From Albibacterium bauzanense (GTDB lineage: Bacteria > Bacteroidota > Bacteroidia > Sphingobacteriales > Sphingobacteriaceae), in NCBI RefSeq assembly GCF_004339765.1, contig NZ_SMGO01000002.1, positions 496,001-560,000 on the forward strand: a stretch of DNA of 64,000 bases, in the 5' to 3' direction. Below, piece by piece: positions 54,764-63,687 of this stretch. The stretch's first letter is position 1; each line of letters begins with the position of its first letter. Below the pieces are notes generated by a model. That model searched no databases. It was not told the origin of the DNA and worked only from the letters and a program-made list of their open reading frames with translations. Made by a program: the position numbers and the translations under genes.

Positions 54764-55948
54764 ATGTTAAAAGAAGAGATAAAGGAATTAGCAAAGAACA
54801 ATTTTTCAGAAGTTGTCAGCAATCGCAGGCATCTGCATGCTAATCCAGAATTGTCTTTTGAAGAATATAATACTTCATCTTTTATTAAAAATAAACTCGA
54901 CGAACTAGGTATTAGCTATCAAAGTATGGCTAATACGGGTATTGTTGCTCTGATTAAAGGCGATAAGCCTTCGGATAATATTATTGCATTAAGGGCCGAT
55001 ATAGATGCGCTACCCATTCAAGAAGTTGAAGGCCGTGAGTATGGCTCTAAAAACCAAGGAGTAATGCATGCTTGTGGACATGATGTGCATACTTCATCTT
55101 TATTGGGCACCGCTAAAATTTTATCTCAGTTAAAAGATAAATTTGGAGGAACGGTGAAGCTTATCTTCCAGCCTGGTGAGGAAAAACTCCCGGGAGGTGC
55201 AAGTATTATGATCAAAGAAGGGGTACTAGAGAACCCTGTTCCGCAAGCCGTTATTGGACAGCATGTAATGCCTTTTATTGAAATAGGTAAAGTGGGTTTC
55301 CGCTCTGGAAAGTACATGGCTTCTTCTGATGAAATTTATGTACGCGTAACTGGTAAAGGCGGCCATGCTGCCCAGCCACAACAAAATATTGATCCCATTG
55401 TAATTACGGCTCATATTATAACAGCTCTTCAACAAATTGTAAGCCGGGTGGCTGATCCTAAAATACCATCTGTTCTTTCTTTTGGAAAGATTAAAGCAGA
55501 GGGTGCTACCAATGTAATCCCAAACGAAGTTTATCTGGAGGGCACGTTTCGTACATTTGATGAAGCCTGGAGAAAGCAAGCGCATCAAAAAATGAAAAAG
55601 ATGGCTGAAGGTATGGCTGAAAGTATGGGTGCAACATGTGAATTTGAAATCAGACATGGGTATCCTGTCTTAATAAACGAAGAAAAATTAACGACTTCCG
55701 TTCGTTCGTATGCAGCTGATTTTCTTGGTGAAGAAAATATAGTTGATCTTGATCTTTGGCTGGCAGCAGAAGACTTTGCTTATTATTCGCAAAGTGCTAA
55801 TGCATGCTTTTATAGGTTAGGAACTGCCAATACTCCAAAAGGAATTACTTCGGCCGTACATACACCTTCTTTTGATATTGATGAAAATGCTTTACAGTTA
55901 GGTACAGGATTAATGGCCTACCTGACTATAAAACAGCTTGGTAATTAA
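54764..55948 (+). CDS. M20 family metallopeptidase/amidohydrolase (HipO-like)
   Basis: 394 residues from ATG 54764 (MLKEEIKELAKNN); a TTG three codons upstream is possible. M20D subfamily of N-acyl amino acid amidohydrolases. Metal ligands: RADIDALPIQEVEG, HACGHDVHTS, FQPGEEKLPGGAS, and GQHVMP; dimerisation domain with GKGGHAAQPQQNIDP. Cytosolic, no signal peptide. Substrate unknown; relatives act on N-acetylated, hippurate-like or peptidic amino acids. Confidence 0.9.
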   Translation: MLKEEIKELAKNNFSEVVSNRRHLHANPELSFEEYNTSSFIKNKLDELGISYQSMANTGIVALIKGDKPSDNIIALRADIDALPIQEVEGREYGSKNQGVMHACGHDVHTSSLLGTAKILSQLKDKFGGTVKLIFQPGEEKLPGGASIMIKEGVLENPVPQAVIGQHVMPFIEIGKVGFRSGKYMASSDEIYVRVTGKGGHAAQPQQNIDPIVITAHIITALQQIVSRVADPKIPSVLSFGKIKAEGATNVIPNEVYLEGTFRTFDEAWRKQAHQKMKKMAEGMAESMGATCEFEIRHGYPVLINEEKLTTSVRSYAADFLGEENIVDLDLWLAAEDFAYYSQSANACFYRLGTANTPKGITSAVHTPSFDIDENALQLGTGLMAYLTIKQLGN

Positions 55949-55989
55949 CCTGGCTTATTTTATAAACATAATTAATTCCCCTTTTCTTT

Positions 55990-57321
55990 ATGAATGAATT
56001 AGAAAATAATTTAGAGACATCCTCCAATTTTATCAGTCGGTTCTCTTATGATTTACTTATAAAATGGGGGGTGGAGCAAGATCAGGCGGCATTGGTAAAT
56101 TGCTTGGTATTATTGGCCGCATTAATCATTCTGATATTTGTTGTTCTAAGCATTGTTCGGGGGATTCTGAGACTGGTTATAAACTATATAAGTAAAGCTC
56201 AGAAACTAAAGTTTTTAAATTATTTAAGAGCACATCGATTTGCACATTACCTGGCACTAATAGCTCCTGTAAGTTTGGTTCGTGCCGGCATACCCATTGT
56301 ATTCGAGAGTTTCCCTGCGTGGATTAAACCACTATCATTGCTTACAGACATTTATTCTGTTTATATGGTGGTTTCTATCATTACTTCCGTTATAAGGGCT
56401 TTAATTGATTCTTTAAAAGAGTCGAATGAAACTTTCCGGTATAGACCAATGGAAAGTTATATTCAGGTAATGAATTTTGTGCTTTTCTTTTTTGGGGCAA
56501 TCTTCATTTATGTGCGTTTAACCGGTGAATCACCTTTAGCATTTTTTGGAGTGCTGGGGGCTACTTCAGCTATATTATTATTGATTTTTCAAGATACCAT
56601 TAAAGGATTTGCAGCGAGTATTCAGGTTACGACCAATGATATGGTTCGAATCGGTGATTGGATTACCATACCAAAATACAATGCCGATGGGACTGTACTG
56701 GAAATTACTCTGACTACTGTTAAGGTACAGAATTTCGATAAAACCATTACCACTGTTCCAACCTATTCTCTGATTTCAGACTCATTCAATAACTGGAGAG
56801 GGATGCAGCAATCAGGCGGCAGACGAATTAAAAGGTCGATAACTGTTAAACAAACATCCGTTCGTTATTTAGAGGATGATGAACTGGAAACTTTCAAAAA
56901 AATAAGTGGTATATCAAGTTATATTGATAAACGGCAACAAGAAATATCAGAACACAATACCAGGCTTGGATTCGATAGGAATCTGCGCGTAAATGGCCGG
57001 AATCTAACTAATGCTGGTTTATTTCGTAAATATATTGAATGGTATTTGCTTTCTCATCCCGGCATTAATAAAGATATGTCATTAATGGTGAGGCAATTGG
57101 AGCCAAGCAATAAAGGACTTCCTTTTGAAGTATATGCTTTCACTAATACGGTAGTTTGGAGAGATTATGAGAATATTATGTCTGATATCTTTGATCACCT
57201 GATCGCAGCGGTGATGTATTTCGACCTACAAATTTTTGAAGATGTTGCAGGGAGCGACGCAGATGCCTTAAAACTTCAGAACCCAATTTGGAGGGATATA
57301 ATTCCAGGTAAAGAAAAATAA
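55990..57321 (+). CDS. MscS family mechanosensitive channel (YbdG-like)
   Basis: 443 residues. Five N-terminal hydrophobic segments, the last two at about 155-175 and 185-215 (FGVLGATSAILLLIFQDTIKGF, in part) forming the pore helix, then the MscS beta domain with RIGDWITI and VPTYSLISDSFNNWRGM and a cytosolic C-terminal domain. The long insert in the cytosolic domain resembles YbdG/miniconductance channels. Protects against hypo-osmotic shock. Confidence 0.9.
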   Translation: MNELENNLETSSNFISRFSYDLLIKWGVEQDQAALVNCLVLLAALIILIFVVLSIVRGILRLVINYISKAQKLKFLNYLRAHRFAHYLALIAPVSLVRAGIPIVFESFPAWIKPLSLLTDIYSVYMVVSIITSVIRALIDSLKESNETFRYRPMESYIQVMNFVLFFFGAIFIYVRLTGESPLAFFGVLGATSAILLLIFQDTIKGFAASIQVTTNDMVRIGDWITIPKYNADGTVLEITLTTVKVQNFDKTITTVPTYSLISDSFNNWRGMQQSGGRRIKRSITVKQTSVRYLEDDELETFKKISGISSYIDKRQQEISEHNTRLGFDRNLRVNGRNLTNAGLFRKYIEWYLLSHPGINKDMSLMVRQLEPSNKGLPFEVYAFTNTVVWRDYENIMSDIFDHLIAAVMYFDLQIFEDVAGSDADALKLQNPIWRDIIPGKEK

Positions 57322-57333
57322 TTAACTTTACTT

Positions 57334-57339
57334 AGGAGG
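57334..57339 (+). promoter_or_regulatory. dnaG: Strong Shine-Dalgarno sequence (AGGAGG) of dnaG
   Basis: AGGAGG lies seven bases before the TTG start of dnaG. It decides that start: the ATG at 57342 is followed by AAT TGA and reads nothing. A full Shine-Dalgarno is rare in this phylum. Confidence 0.75.
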
Positions 57340-57346
57340 AAATGAA

Positions 57347-59290
57347 TTGATAAAGCAAACAACCATTGACCGGGTATTTGATGCCATTCAGATAGAAGAG
57401 GTAGTTGGAGACTTCGTTGATTTAAAAAAACGTGGTACCAGTTTGCTTGGTCTTTGTCCCTTTCATAATGAAAAAACTCCTTCCTTTAATGTTTCAGTAA
57501 GTAAAGGAATCTATAAATGTTTCGGTTGTGGAGAAGGCGGTCATGCTGTCGACTTTGTCATGAAGCATGAAAAGTATTCATATCCGGAAGCTATTCGTTA
57601 CCTCGCTAAGAAGTACAATATTGAAGTAGAGGAAGATGAACAAAGCGAAGAACAACAACTTGTACAGGATCAGAAAGAAAGCCTCTTTATTGTAACCAAT
57701 TGGGCTGCAGAATTATTTCAAGACAGCTTGTGGAATACCAATGAAGGTAAAACAATAGGTTTAAGCTATTTTAAAGAGCGTGGATATCGAGAAGATATCA
57801 TCAAAAAGTTTGAATTAGGATATTCGCCCGAAAGCTGGGATTATTTATATACAAAGGCAGTACAGGCAGGGCATCAAGAAGAATATCTTGAAAAAACGGG
57901 CTTGATCATTAAGAAAGAAGGGGGAAAAACATACGACCGATTCAGAAGTCGCGTCATGTTTCCCATTCATAATCTTACAGGAAGAACATTAGGATTTGGA
58001 GGGCGTACCCTTAAAACGGATAAGAAGATTCCTAAATATGTTAATTCTCCAGAAAGCGACATCTATCATAAGTCAGCAGTTTTATACGGACTATATTTCG
58101 CTAAGAAATCAATTGTTACGGTTGATAATTGCTACTTAGTTGAGGGCTATGCAGATGTTCTTTCCATGCATCAGGCTGGCGTTGAAAATGTGGTTGCCTC
58201 TTCTGGTACCTCTCTTACGATAGAGCAGATAAAGCTAATAGCACGTTTTACGAAGAATGTAACCATGTTATACGATGGAGACGCTGCTGGGATAAAAGCA
58301 TCGCTTCGGGGAACGGATATGCTCCTAAAGGAAGGCTTGAATGTTAAGGTATTGCTTTTTAGCGACGGTCATGACCCGGATTCTTATATTCATAAGTTTG
58401 GCCCTAATTCCTTCCAGGAATATATTCAGAAGAATCAGCAGGATTTTATTTCCTTTAAAACTCAGATTCTTCTGCAAGATGCTGGTAATGACCCCATCAA
58501 GCGTGCTGGAGTTATTCGTGAAATCGTTGAAAGTATTGCTCTGATTCCTGATCAAATTAAGGCTTCTGTTTTCATTCGTGATTGCAGTGTTAAGCTTGAT
58601 ATTGAAGAAAGGGTTTTGATATCTGAGCTTAATAAAATGCGGCTACAGCAGTCGAGGAAACAGAATCCTTCACGCAATGAATCTTTATCAGACTTGCCAC
58701 CTGAAAACCTGTTTGATGATGAAACAGTTGCTACAGAGAACCAATTGCCAGAGGTCAATTCAAATGATCTGCAAGAGCAGGAGATTATTCGTTTATTATT
58801 GCATTATGGAGAGATGCCTGCAACCTGGTTAGAGGAAAAGAACTATCCGATTGCGATATTGATCTTATCGTCTTTACAAGATGTGGAATTTACTGATCCT
58901 GTTGCGAAAAAGGTTGCTGCCATTTATATTGAATATTTAAACCGGCAAGAATTACCGGAACAACGGGTATTTATAACAAATTCGGATAAGGAGGTTTCAA
59001 ACCTGGTTATCTCATTGCTTTCGTCACCTTATAATTTAAGTCCGAATTGGAATGATGATAAACGGCAGATTTATGTGAAGCAGGAGACCGATAATTTAAA
59101 AGAGACAGTTTTAAAGGCTATCTTTAGAATGAAAAAGCGTAAAATAGACGAGCGGATTCAAAAAGTTCGCGATGAAATTAAGGAAGAGACCAATCCTGAA
59201 AATATTGCTATTTTATCACATAAATATTTAAAACTAAAGGAAGTCGAAAAAGAAACTCTGGCATTCTTAGGAACAGTTATTAGCAAATAA
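57347..59290 (+). CDS. dnaG: DNA primase
   Basis: 647-residue DnaG. Start TTG 57347 (MIKQTTIDRVFDAIQIEEVVG, in part), supported by the upstream AGGAGG. N-terminal CHC2 zinc finger: GLCPFHNEKTPSF and KCFGCGEGG; Toprim core around 250-350 with LVEGYADVLS and MLYDGDAAGIKAS; C-terminal helicase-binding region. It makes RNA primers on the lagging strand. yraN begins immediately after its stop. Confidence 0.96.
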   Translation: MIKQTTIDRVFDAIQIEEVVGDFVDLKKRGTSLLGLCPFHNEKTPSFNVSVSKGIYKCFGCGEGGHAVDFVMKHEKYSYPEAIRYLAKKYNIEVEEDEQSEEQQLVQDQKESLFIVTNWAAELFQDSLWNTNEGKTIGLSYFKERGYREDIIKKFELGYSPESWDYLYTKAVQAGHQEEYLEKTGLIIKKEGGKTYDRFRSRVMFPIHNLTGRTLGFGGRTLKTDKKIPKYVNSPESDIYHKSAVLYGLYFAKKSIVTVDNCYLVEGYADVLSMHQAGVENVVASSGTSLTIEQIKLIARFTKNVTMLYDGDAAGIKASLRGTDMLLKEGLNVKVLLFSDGHDPDSYIHKFGPNSFQEYIQKNQQDFISFKTQILLQDAGNDPIKRAGVIREIVESIALIPDQIKASVFIRDCSVKLDIEERVLISELNKMRLQQSRKQNPSRNESLSDLPPENLFDDETVATENQLPEVNSNDLQEQEIIRLLLHYGEMPATWLEEKNYPIAILILSSLQDVEFTDPVAKKVAAIYIEYLNRQELPEQRVFITNSDKEVSNLVISLLSSPYNLSPNWNDDKRQIYVKQETDNLKETVLKAIFRMKKRKIDERIQKVRDEIKEETNPENIAILSHKYLKLKEVEKETLAFLGTVISK

Positions 59291-59653
59291 ATGGCTAAAC
59301 ATTTGGAAACCGGCCAATCCGGAGAAATTGCTGCATTACACTACATTGAAAACCTAGGATATAGAATATTAGCTAAAAACTGGCGCTATAAGCACTTAGA
59401 GGTTGATATTATTGCAATGGATGGTTCTGTCCTTTTATTTATAGAAGTGAAAACGCGCCGTAGTTCTTCATATGGTCTGCCTCACGAAGCTGTAAATTAT
59501 CAAAAACAGCAACAGCTTGATCGTGCCGCAAATCTCTATATTTCTTATATTAAGCATATAGGAGAAATTCGTTTTGATATTGTCTCTATTTTAATAGATG
59601 GCTCAAGCAATTACCAAATAGAACATATTAAAGATGCATTTTGGCCAGAATAA
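59291..59653 (+). CDS. YraN/UPF0102 family endonuclease-like protein
   Basis: 120-residue protein with a restriction-endonuclease-like fold: GQSGEIAALHYIENLGY, then EVDIIA and LLFIEVKTRRSSSYG, which give the D-(x)n-ExK pattern of PD-(D/E)xK nucleases. Function in vivo unknown. The ATG is right after the dnaG stop, so co-transcription is likely. Confidence 0.9.
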   Translation: MAKHLETGQSGEIAALHYIENLGYRILAKNWRYKHLEVDIIAMDGSVLLFIEVKTRRSSSYGLPHEAVNYQKQQQLDRAANLYISYIKHIGEIRFDIVSILIDGSSNYQIEHIKDAFWPE

Positions 59654-59727
59654 TAGAATTAGTGTAGAAATAATTACTTTAGTATCAATAAAATTTTAGT
59701 CATCGCCATTTTAAAACAATTATTCTG

Positions 59728-60774
59728 ATGAAAAATTTACTCTTTCTTTCTCTTCTTAGCTTCTTTTCAATTGCTGCTTGTACGAGTCAAAAGAAATCAA
59801 CAAGTATCTCGTTTTTAACTCCTCAACCGGGGCTCGTAAGTTTAGGAGATACTATAAAACTGCAGTTAGATGTCCCTGAAGATCAAACAACCGACTCAGT
59901 ATTGTATTTTGTAAATAATGAACCTATTAATAAAACTATTGGCAACGAACCTGTGTATTTTAATAGTAGCGACCTGAGCTTTGGAGATCAGCTATTAACT
60001 GCAAAACATTATGAAAAGGGAGAGGTAGCAGAAAGTAGCGTAGCTGTAACGGTAGTTGCCAATAAGGCTCCTGTACAATATAGTTTTTCAGTGGTTAATA
60101 CTTTCCCTCATGATGCAGGAGCTTATACACAAGGCCTGGAGTACCATGATGGCGTACTTTATGAAAGTACGGGGTTGAATGGTGAATCAAGCTTGCGGAA
60201 GGTAGATTTAAAGACAGGAAAAGTTCTTCAGCAGATCGACCTTCCTAAAGAGTTATTTGGTGAAGGTTTAACCATAGTAGATGATCATATTATACAACTT
60301 ACCTGGGAAGCAGGTTTTGGGATAGTTTATAATAAAAACACCTTTGAAAAGATCAAGGAATTTAGCTATCAAGCTAGTAAAGAAGGATGGGGATTGTGTT
60401 ATGATGGCGAAAAGTTAATCAAATCTGACGGTACCAACCGGATCTATTTCCTTGACAAAAATACGTATGCAGAAACAGGTAAATACATTGATGTGTATAA
60501 TGATAAAGGGCCGGTAGATGCTATTAATGAATTAGAATACATTGATGGAAAGATATTTGCCAATGTGTATCAAACAGATAAAATAATAATTATTGATCCA
60601 TTAACAGGGCAGGTAGAGAGTGAGCTGAATATGATCGGGCTTCTTCCTCAGAAAGATTATACGCCAGATACAAATGTACTCAACGGTATAGCCTACGATC
60701 ATCAGAACAAGCGTATTTTTGTTACTGGTAAAAAATGGAATACTTTGTTTGAGATTAAGATGCTGGAACGTTAA
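59728..60774 (+). CDS. Glutaminyl-peptide cyclotransferase (lipoprotein)
   Basis: 348 residues. Lipobox IAAC (Cys about 19); N-terminal Ig-like beta domain (about 28-110); C-terminal beta-propeller of the plant-type glutaminyl cyclase family: FPHDAGAYTQGLEY, ESTGLNGESSLRKVDL, GEGLTI, INELEYIDGKIFANVY (in part) and LNGIAYD. It converts N-terminal Gln to pyroglutamate; this fits the many exported proteins with Gln at +1. Possibly periplasmic or surface exposed. Confidence 0.9.
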   Translation: MKNLLFLSLLSFFSIAACTSQKKSTSISFLTPQPGLVSLGDTIKLQLDVPEDQTTDSVLYFVNNEPINKTIGNEPVYFNSSDLSFGDQLLTAKHYEKGEVAESSVAVTVVANKAPVQYSFSVVNTFPHDAGAYTQGLEYHDGVLYESTGLNGESSLRKVDLKTGKVLQQIDLPKELFGEGLTIVDDHIIQLTWEAGFGIVYNKNTFEKIKEFSYQASKEGWGLCYDGEKLIKSDGTNRIYFLDKNTYAETGKYIDVYNDKGPVDAINELEYIDGKIFANVYQTDKIIIIDPLTGQVESELNMIGLLPQKDYTPDTNVLNGIAYDHQNKRIFVTGKKWNTLFEIKMLER

Positions 60775-60789
60775 TCCAGGTTCAGTTCT

Positions 60790-61533
60790 TTATTCTCTGC
60801 TCAATTCCGGAATAACCAGTTTTGGCAAAGTGGGAGCTTTTGGCCGGCCTTCTCCATCAAATTTCGTAAAAGCCTTTTTAATATAACTGGTAGCATCGTA
60901 TTCGTTCCAGTTTCTCACTAAATCGCTGGAAGGACGATAGATAAGCATAAAATTAGTTAAATCTTCATCCTTTAAATCGGTTAAAGAAGCAATTAATGCT
61001 TTGTTAAACTTGCGATCTACCAAGAGTTCTTCCTGCTCATAATTGATGTATTCCCGGAAACGTTTTGCACGCTTACCTGTTTTACCAAAAGTTTCATGAA
61101 GTGCAGAAATAGGATTAAATATATACGCTAAAACAGGTGGCTTACCATTATAATAGCTTCCTTGTTTGCGATAATCATTCATCGCATCCTGCATTTCCTG
61201 CTCTTTTGTTATTCCATATACGTTAACAGCCTTAAGCTCTGTAATACCCTTTAGGCGTACAACAATATCCTCATTAGAGGCAATAACAATATTTTGTTCA
61301 TTATATCCGGTTCTGGCAATTTTTAAAGTATCGCCTATATTACCTACAACGTTAAATATCCCTAAGCCATTACTTACTAAAGTCTGTTGTGTTCGTAGAT
61401 TTGTAATTTCCGCATTCCCAATTCGAACTTCCGTTGCATAATCTAATACTACACCTCTTATTCCATCTTGACCGAAAAGAGTATTCGGCAATAAGAAACA
61501 TAAGACTATTATATATTTAATTAAGCAATTCAT
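60790..61533 (-). CDS. CarboxypepD_reg-like exported protein
   Basis: 247 residues; signal peptide TLFG|Q, then a carboxypeptidase regulatory-like beta domain (about 24-95: GIRGVVLDYATEVRIGNAEI, VSNGLGIFNVVGNIGDTLKI in part). The C-terminal half (about 110-247) is Lys/Arg and Tyr-rich and unassigned. Similar proteins are common in Bacteroidota and of unknown role. Convergent with the glutaminyl cyclase gene, 15 bases apart. Confidence 0.78.
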   Translation of the reverse strand: MNCLIKYIIVLCFLLPNTLFGQDGIRGVVLDYATEVRIGNAEITNLRTQQTLVSNGLGIFNVVGNIGDTLKIARTGYNEQNIVIASNEDIVVRLKGITELKAVNVYGITKEQEMQDAMNDYRKQGSYYNGKPPVLAYIFNPISALHETFGKTGKRAKRFREYINYEQEELLVDRKFNKALIASLTDLKDEDLTNFMLIYRPSSDLVRNWNEYDATSYIKKAFTKFDGEGRPKAPTLPKLVIPELSRE

Positions 61534-61643
61534 TTTTTATAATATCGGGTAAACTTAGGCAAATCACCACAAAGAATATGCTAAAAAATGTTAAATGGGC
61601 ATATGATGTCTTAAGGGAAAATATAAAACAATAGAAATTAATT

Positions 61644-61651
61644 TATCTTTG
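61644..61651 (+). promoter_or_regulatory. -7 promoter box (TATCTTTG) for yicC-gmk-nadD
   Basis: Exact TAnnTTTG match ending only three bases before the ATG at 61655; the transcript would be leaderless. Confidence 0.6.
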
Positions 61652-61654
61652 CGA

Positions 61655-62530
61655 ATGATTAAATCAATGACCGGATTCGGTACCGCAAATTTCAACAATG
61701 AGCAAGGGCATTATGCAGTTGAAATTAAATCGCTAAATTCCAAGTTTTTAGAGCTTAGCCTTAAAGTTCCAAAGGCATTTGCAGACAAGGAATTGTTTTT
61801 AAGAAATGAATGTACCAGACTGTTAGAGCGTGGTAAAATCAATATCAGTATTAGTGCTGAACAGGATGATGCTACCGCAAGTGCAGCGACTATAAACAGA
61901 GATCTTTTAACGCATTACTATACTGAATTAAAAGAGATTGCCGATAACTTAGGTGCATCGGATGCTGACTTGTTAAAAACAGCACTTAATTTTCCGGATG
62001 TAGTAAGCTATAAGGAAGAAAAAGCCGACGATAAGGAATGGGAAAAGGTTTATGAAGTTTTTTTATTAGCTGTTCAGGAGTTTCAACAATTTAGGATGGA
62101 TGAAGGTGCAGTTCTGAAAACAGACTTAGCCATGCGTTCTAATAAATTATTAGGATTACTTAGTCAGGTAGAAGCAAAAGAAACAAGCCGTATTCCTTTG
62201 ATTCGCGAAAAGATTAATCATTACCTGGAAGAAGCAGTAGGCAAAGAGAATGTTGATAAAAATCGCTTTGAACAAGAGCTGATCTATTACATTGATAAAC
62301 TGGATATCACAGAAGAGAAGGTTAGACTAAGGAGCCATTGCAATTATTTCATTAAAGCTTTAGAAAGCGAAGATGCAAATGGAAAGAAACTAGGGTTTAT
62401 ATCACAAGAAATGGGACGTGAAATTAATACCTTAGGGTCAAAAGCAAACAATGCCGAGATTCAGCAAACAGTTGTGCAAATGAAGGAGGAGTTGGAGAAG
62501 ATCAAAGAACAACTATTGAATGTTTTGTAA
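61655..62530 (+). CDS. YicC family endoribonuclease-type protein
   Basis: 291 residues from ATG 61655 (MIKSMTGFGTANF); TTG two codons upstream lies inside the promoter box and is rejected. YicC N-domain about 1-155 (SMTGFG, EIKSLNSKFLEL, RGKINISI) and DUF1732 C-domain with NRFEQELIYYIDKLDITEEK (in part). E. coli YicC influences RNA decay. gmk follows by one base, the usual yicC-gmk pairing. Confidence 0.93.
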   Translation: MIKSMTGFGTANFNNEQGHYAVEIKSLNSKFLELSLKVPKAFADKELFLRNECTRLLERGKINISISAEQDDATASAATINRDLLTHYYTELKEIADNLGASDADLLKTALNFPDVVSYKEEKADDKEWEKVYEVFLLAVQEFQQFRMDEGAVLKTDLAMRSNKLLGLLSQVEAKETSRIPLIREKINHYLEEAVGKENVDKNRFEQELIYYIDKLDITEEKVRLRSHCNYFIKALESEDANGKKLGFISQEMGREINTLGSKANNAEIQQTVVQMKEELEKIKEQLLNVL

Positions 62531-62531
62531 T

Positions 62532-63119
62532 ATGGAAGGTAAACTTATTATATTTTCGGCTCCTTCAGGAGCAGGGAAAACTACCATTGTTAAACATTTG
62601 CTTAGTAAATTCCCAGATAAATTAGCTTTCTCGATTTCAGCCAGTACCCGCCAGCCACGGACTAATGAAGTAGATGGAAAAGACTATTACTTTATCTCCA
62701 AAGAAGCATTTCTACATAAAATTGCGCATAAAGAATTTGTCGAATTCGAAGAGGTATATTCAGGAACCTTTTATGGAACCCTGCGCTCTGAAATAGATAG
62801 AATTTGGGCAAGTGGAAAAATCGTTATATTTGATATTGATGTAATTGGTGGGTTGCATTTAAAAAAGAAATTTGGCAAACAGGCTTTAGCCATCTTTGTT
62901 CAACCGCCATCATTAGACATATTAATACATCGTTTACGTTCTCGGGGAACTGATAGCGAAGATAAATTAAAAGAACGTATTGCGAAAGCAGATAAAGAGT
63001 TGAAATTTTCTAGCGAATTCGATATCATTCTCGAAAATGATAACCTGGAGGATGCATGCATTCAGGCAGAAAAGCTTGTAGAGAGTTTTTATACGAACAA
63101 TTTGGTGGTCAATGAGTAA
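62532..63119 (+). CDS. gmk: Guanylate kinase
   Basis: 195 residues from ATG 62532 (MEGKLIIFSAPSGAGKTT). P-loop SAPSGAGKTT, GMP-binding SASTRQPRTNEVDGKDYYF (in part) and RLRSRGTDSEDKLKERI. Phosphorylates GMP to GDP. It overlaps nadD by eight bases. The earlier in-frame ATG at 62520 lies inside yicC and is not needed. Confidence 0.96.
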   Translation: MEGKLIIFSAPSGAGKTTIVKHLLSKFPDKLAFSISASTRQPRTNEVDGKDYYFISKEAFLHKIAHKEFVEFEEVYSGTFYGTLRSEIDRIWASGKIVIFDIDVIGGLHLKKKFGKQALAIFVQPPSLDILIHRLRSRGTDSEDKLKERIAKADKELKFSSEFDIILENDNLEDACIQAEKLVESFYTNNLVVNE

Positions 63120-63687
63120 AATAGGTTTGTTCTTCGGATCGTTTAACCCCATTCATATCGGACATCTGATAATTGCCAATTATATGGCTAATCATACAGA
63201 CCTATCCGAAGTATGGTTGGTGGTATCCCCACACAATCCTTTAAAGAAGAAAGATAACCTGGCTAATATGTACGACCGTTTGGAGATGGTTAATTTAGCA
63301 CTTGCTGATGCTGAAAATATAAAGAGTAGTGATTTCGAGTTCCGACTTAAACAGCCTTCCTATACCATTGATACATTAACCCATCTTAAAGAGCGCTATC
63401 CTCAAAAGGAATTTGTTCTGATCATGGGTTCAGATAATTTGGTTAGTTTGAAGAAATGGAAGAATTATGAGATCATCCTTCGTGATTATCAGATCTACGT
63501 TTATCCGCGTCCGGATTATTATGATGAGGAAATGGCAAAGCATTCATCCATCACCATTACTACAACACCTTTAATGGAATTCTCTTCCACCTTTATCCGA
63601 AAATCAGTTGCAGCTAATAAGAACATCAAGTACTTTCTGCCTGATGCTGTGATAGATTTTATTGATAAGAAAGGTTTATATCGTTAG
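63112..63687 (+). CDS. nadD: Nicotinate-nucleotide adenylyltransferase
   Basis: 191-residue NadD making deamido-NAD from nicotinate mononucleotide. Motifs: GLFFGSFNPIHIGHLIIANY (nucleotidyltransferase T/HxGH) and SSTFIRKSVA (ISxTxxR-like). It overlaps gmk by eight bases. Its stop overlaps the stop of the convergent gene by three bases. Confidence 0.96.
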   Translation: MSKIGLFFGSFNPIHIGHLIIANYMANHTDLSEVWLVVSPHNPLKKKDNLANMYDRLEMVNLALADAENIKSSDFEFRLKQPSYTIDTLTHLKERYPQKEFVLIMGSDNLVSLKKWKNYEIILRDYQIYVYPRPDYYDEEMAKHSSITITTTPLMEFSSTFIRKSVAANKNIKYFLPDAVIDFIDKKGLYR

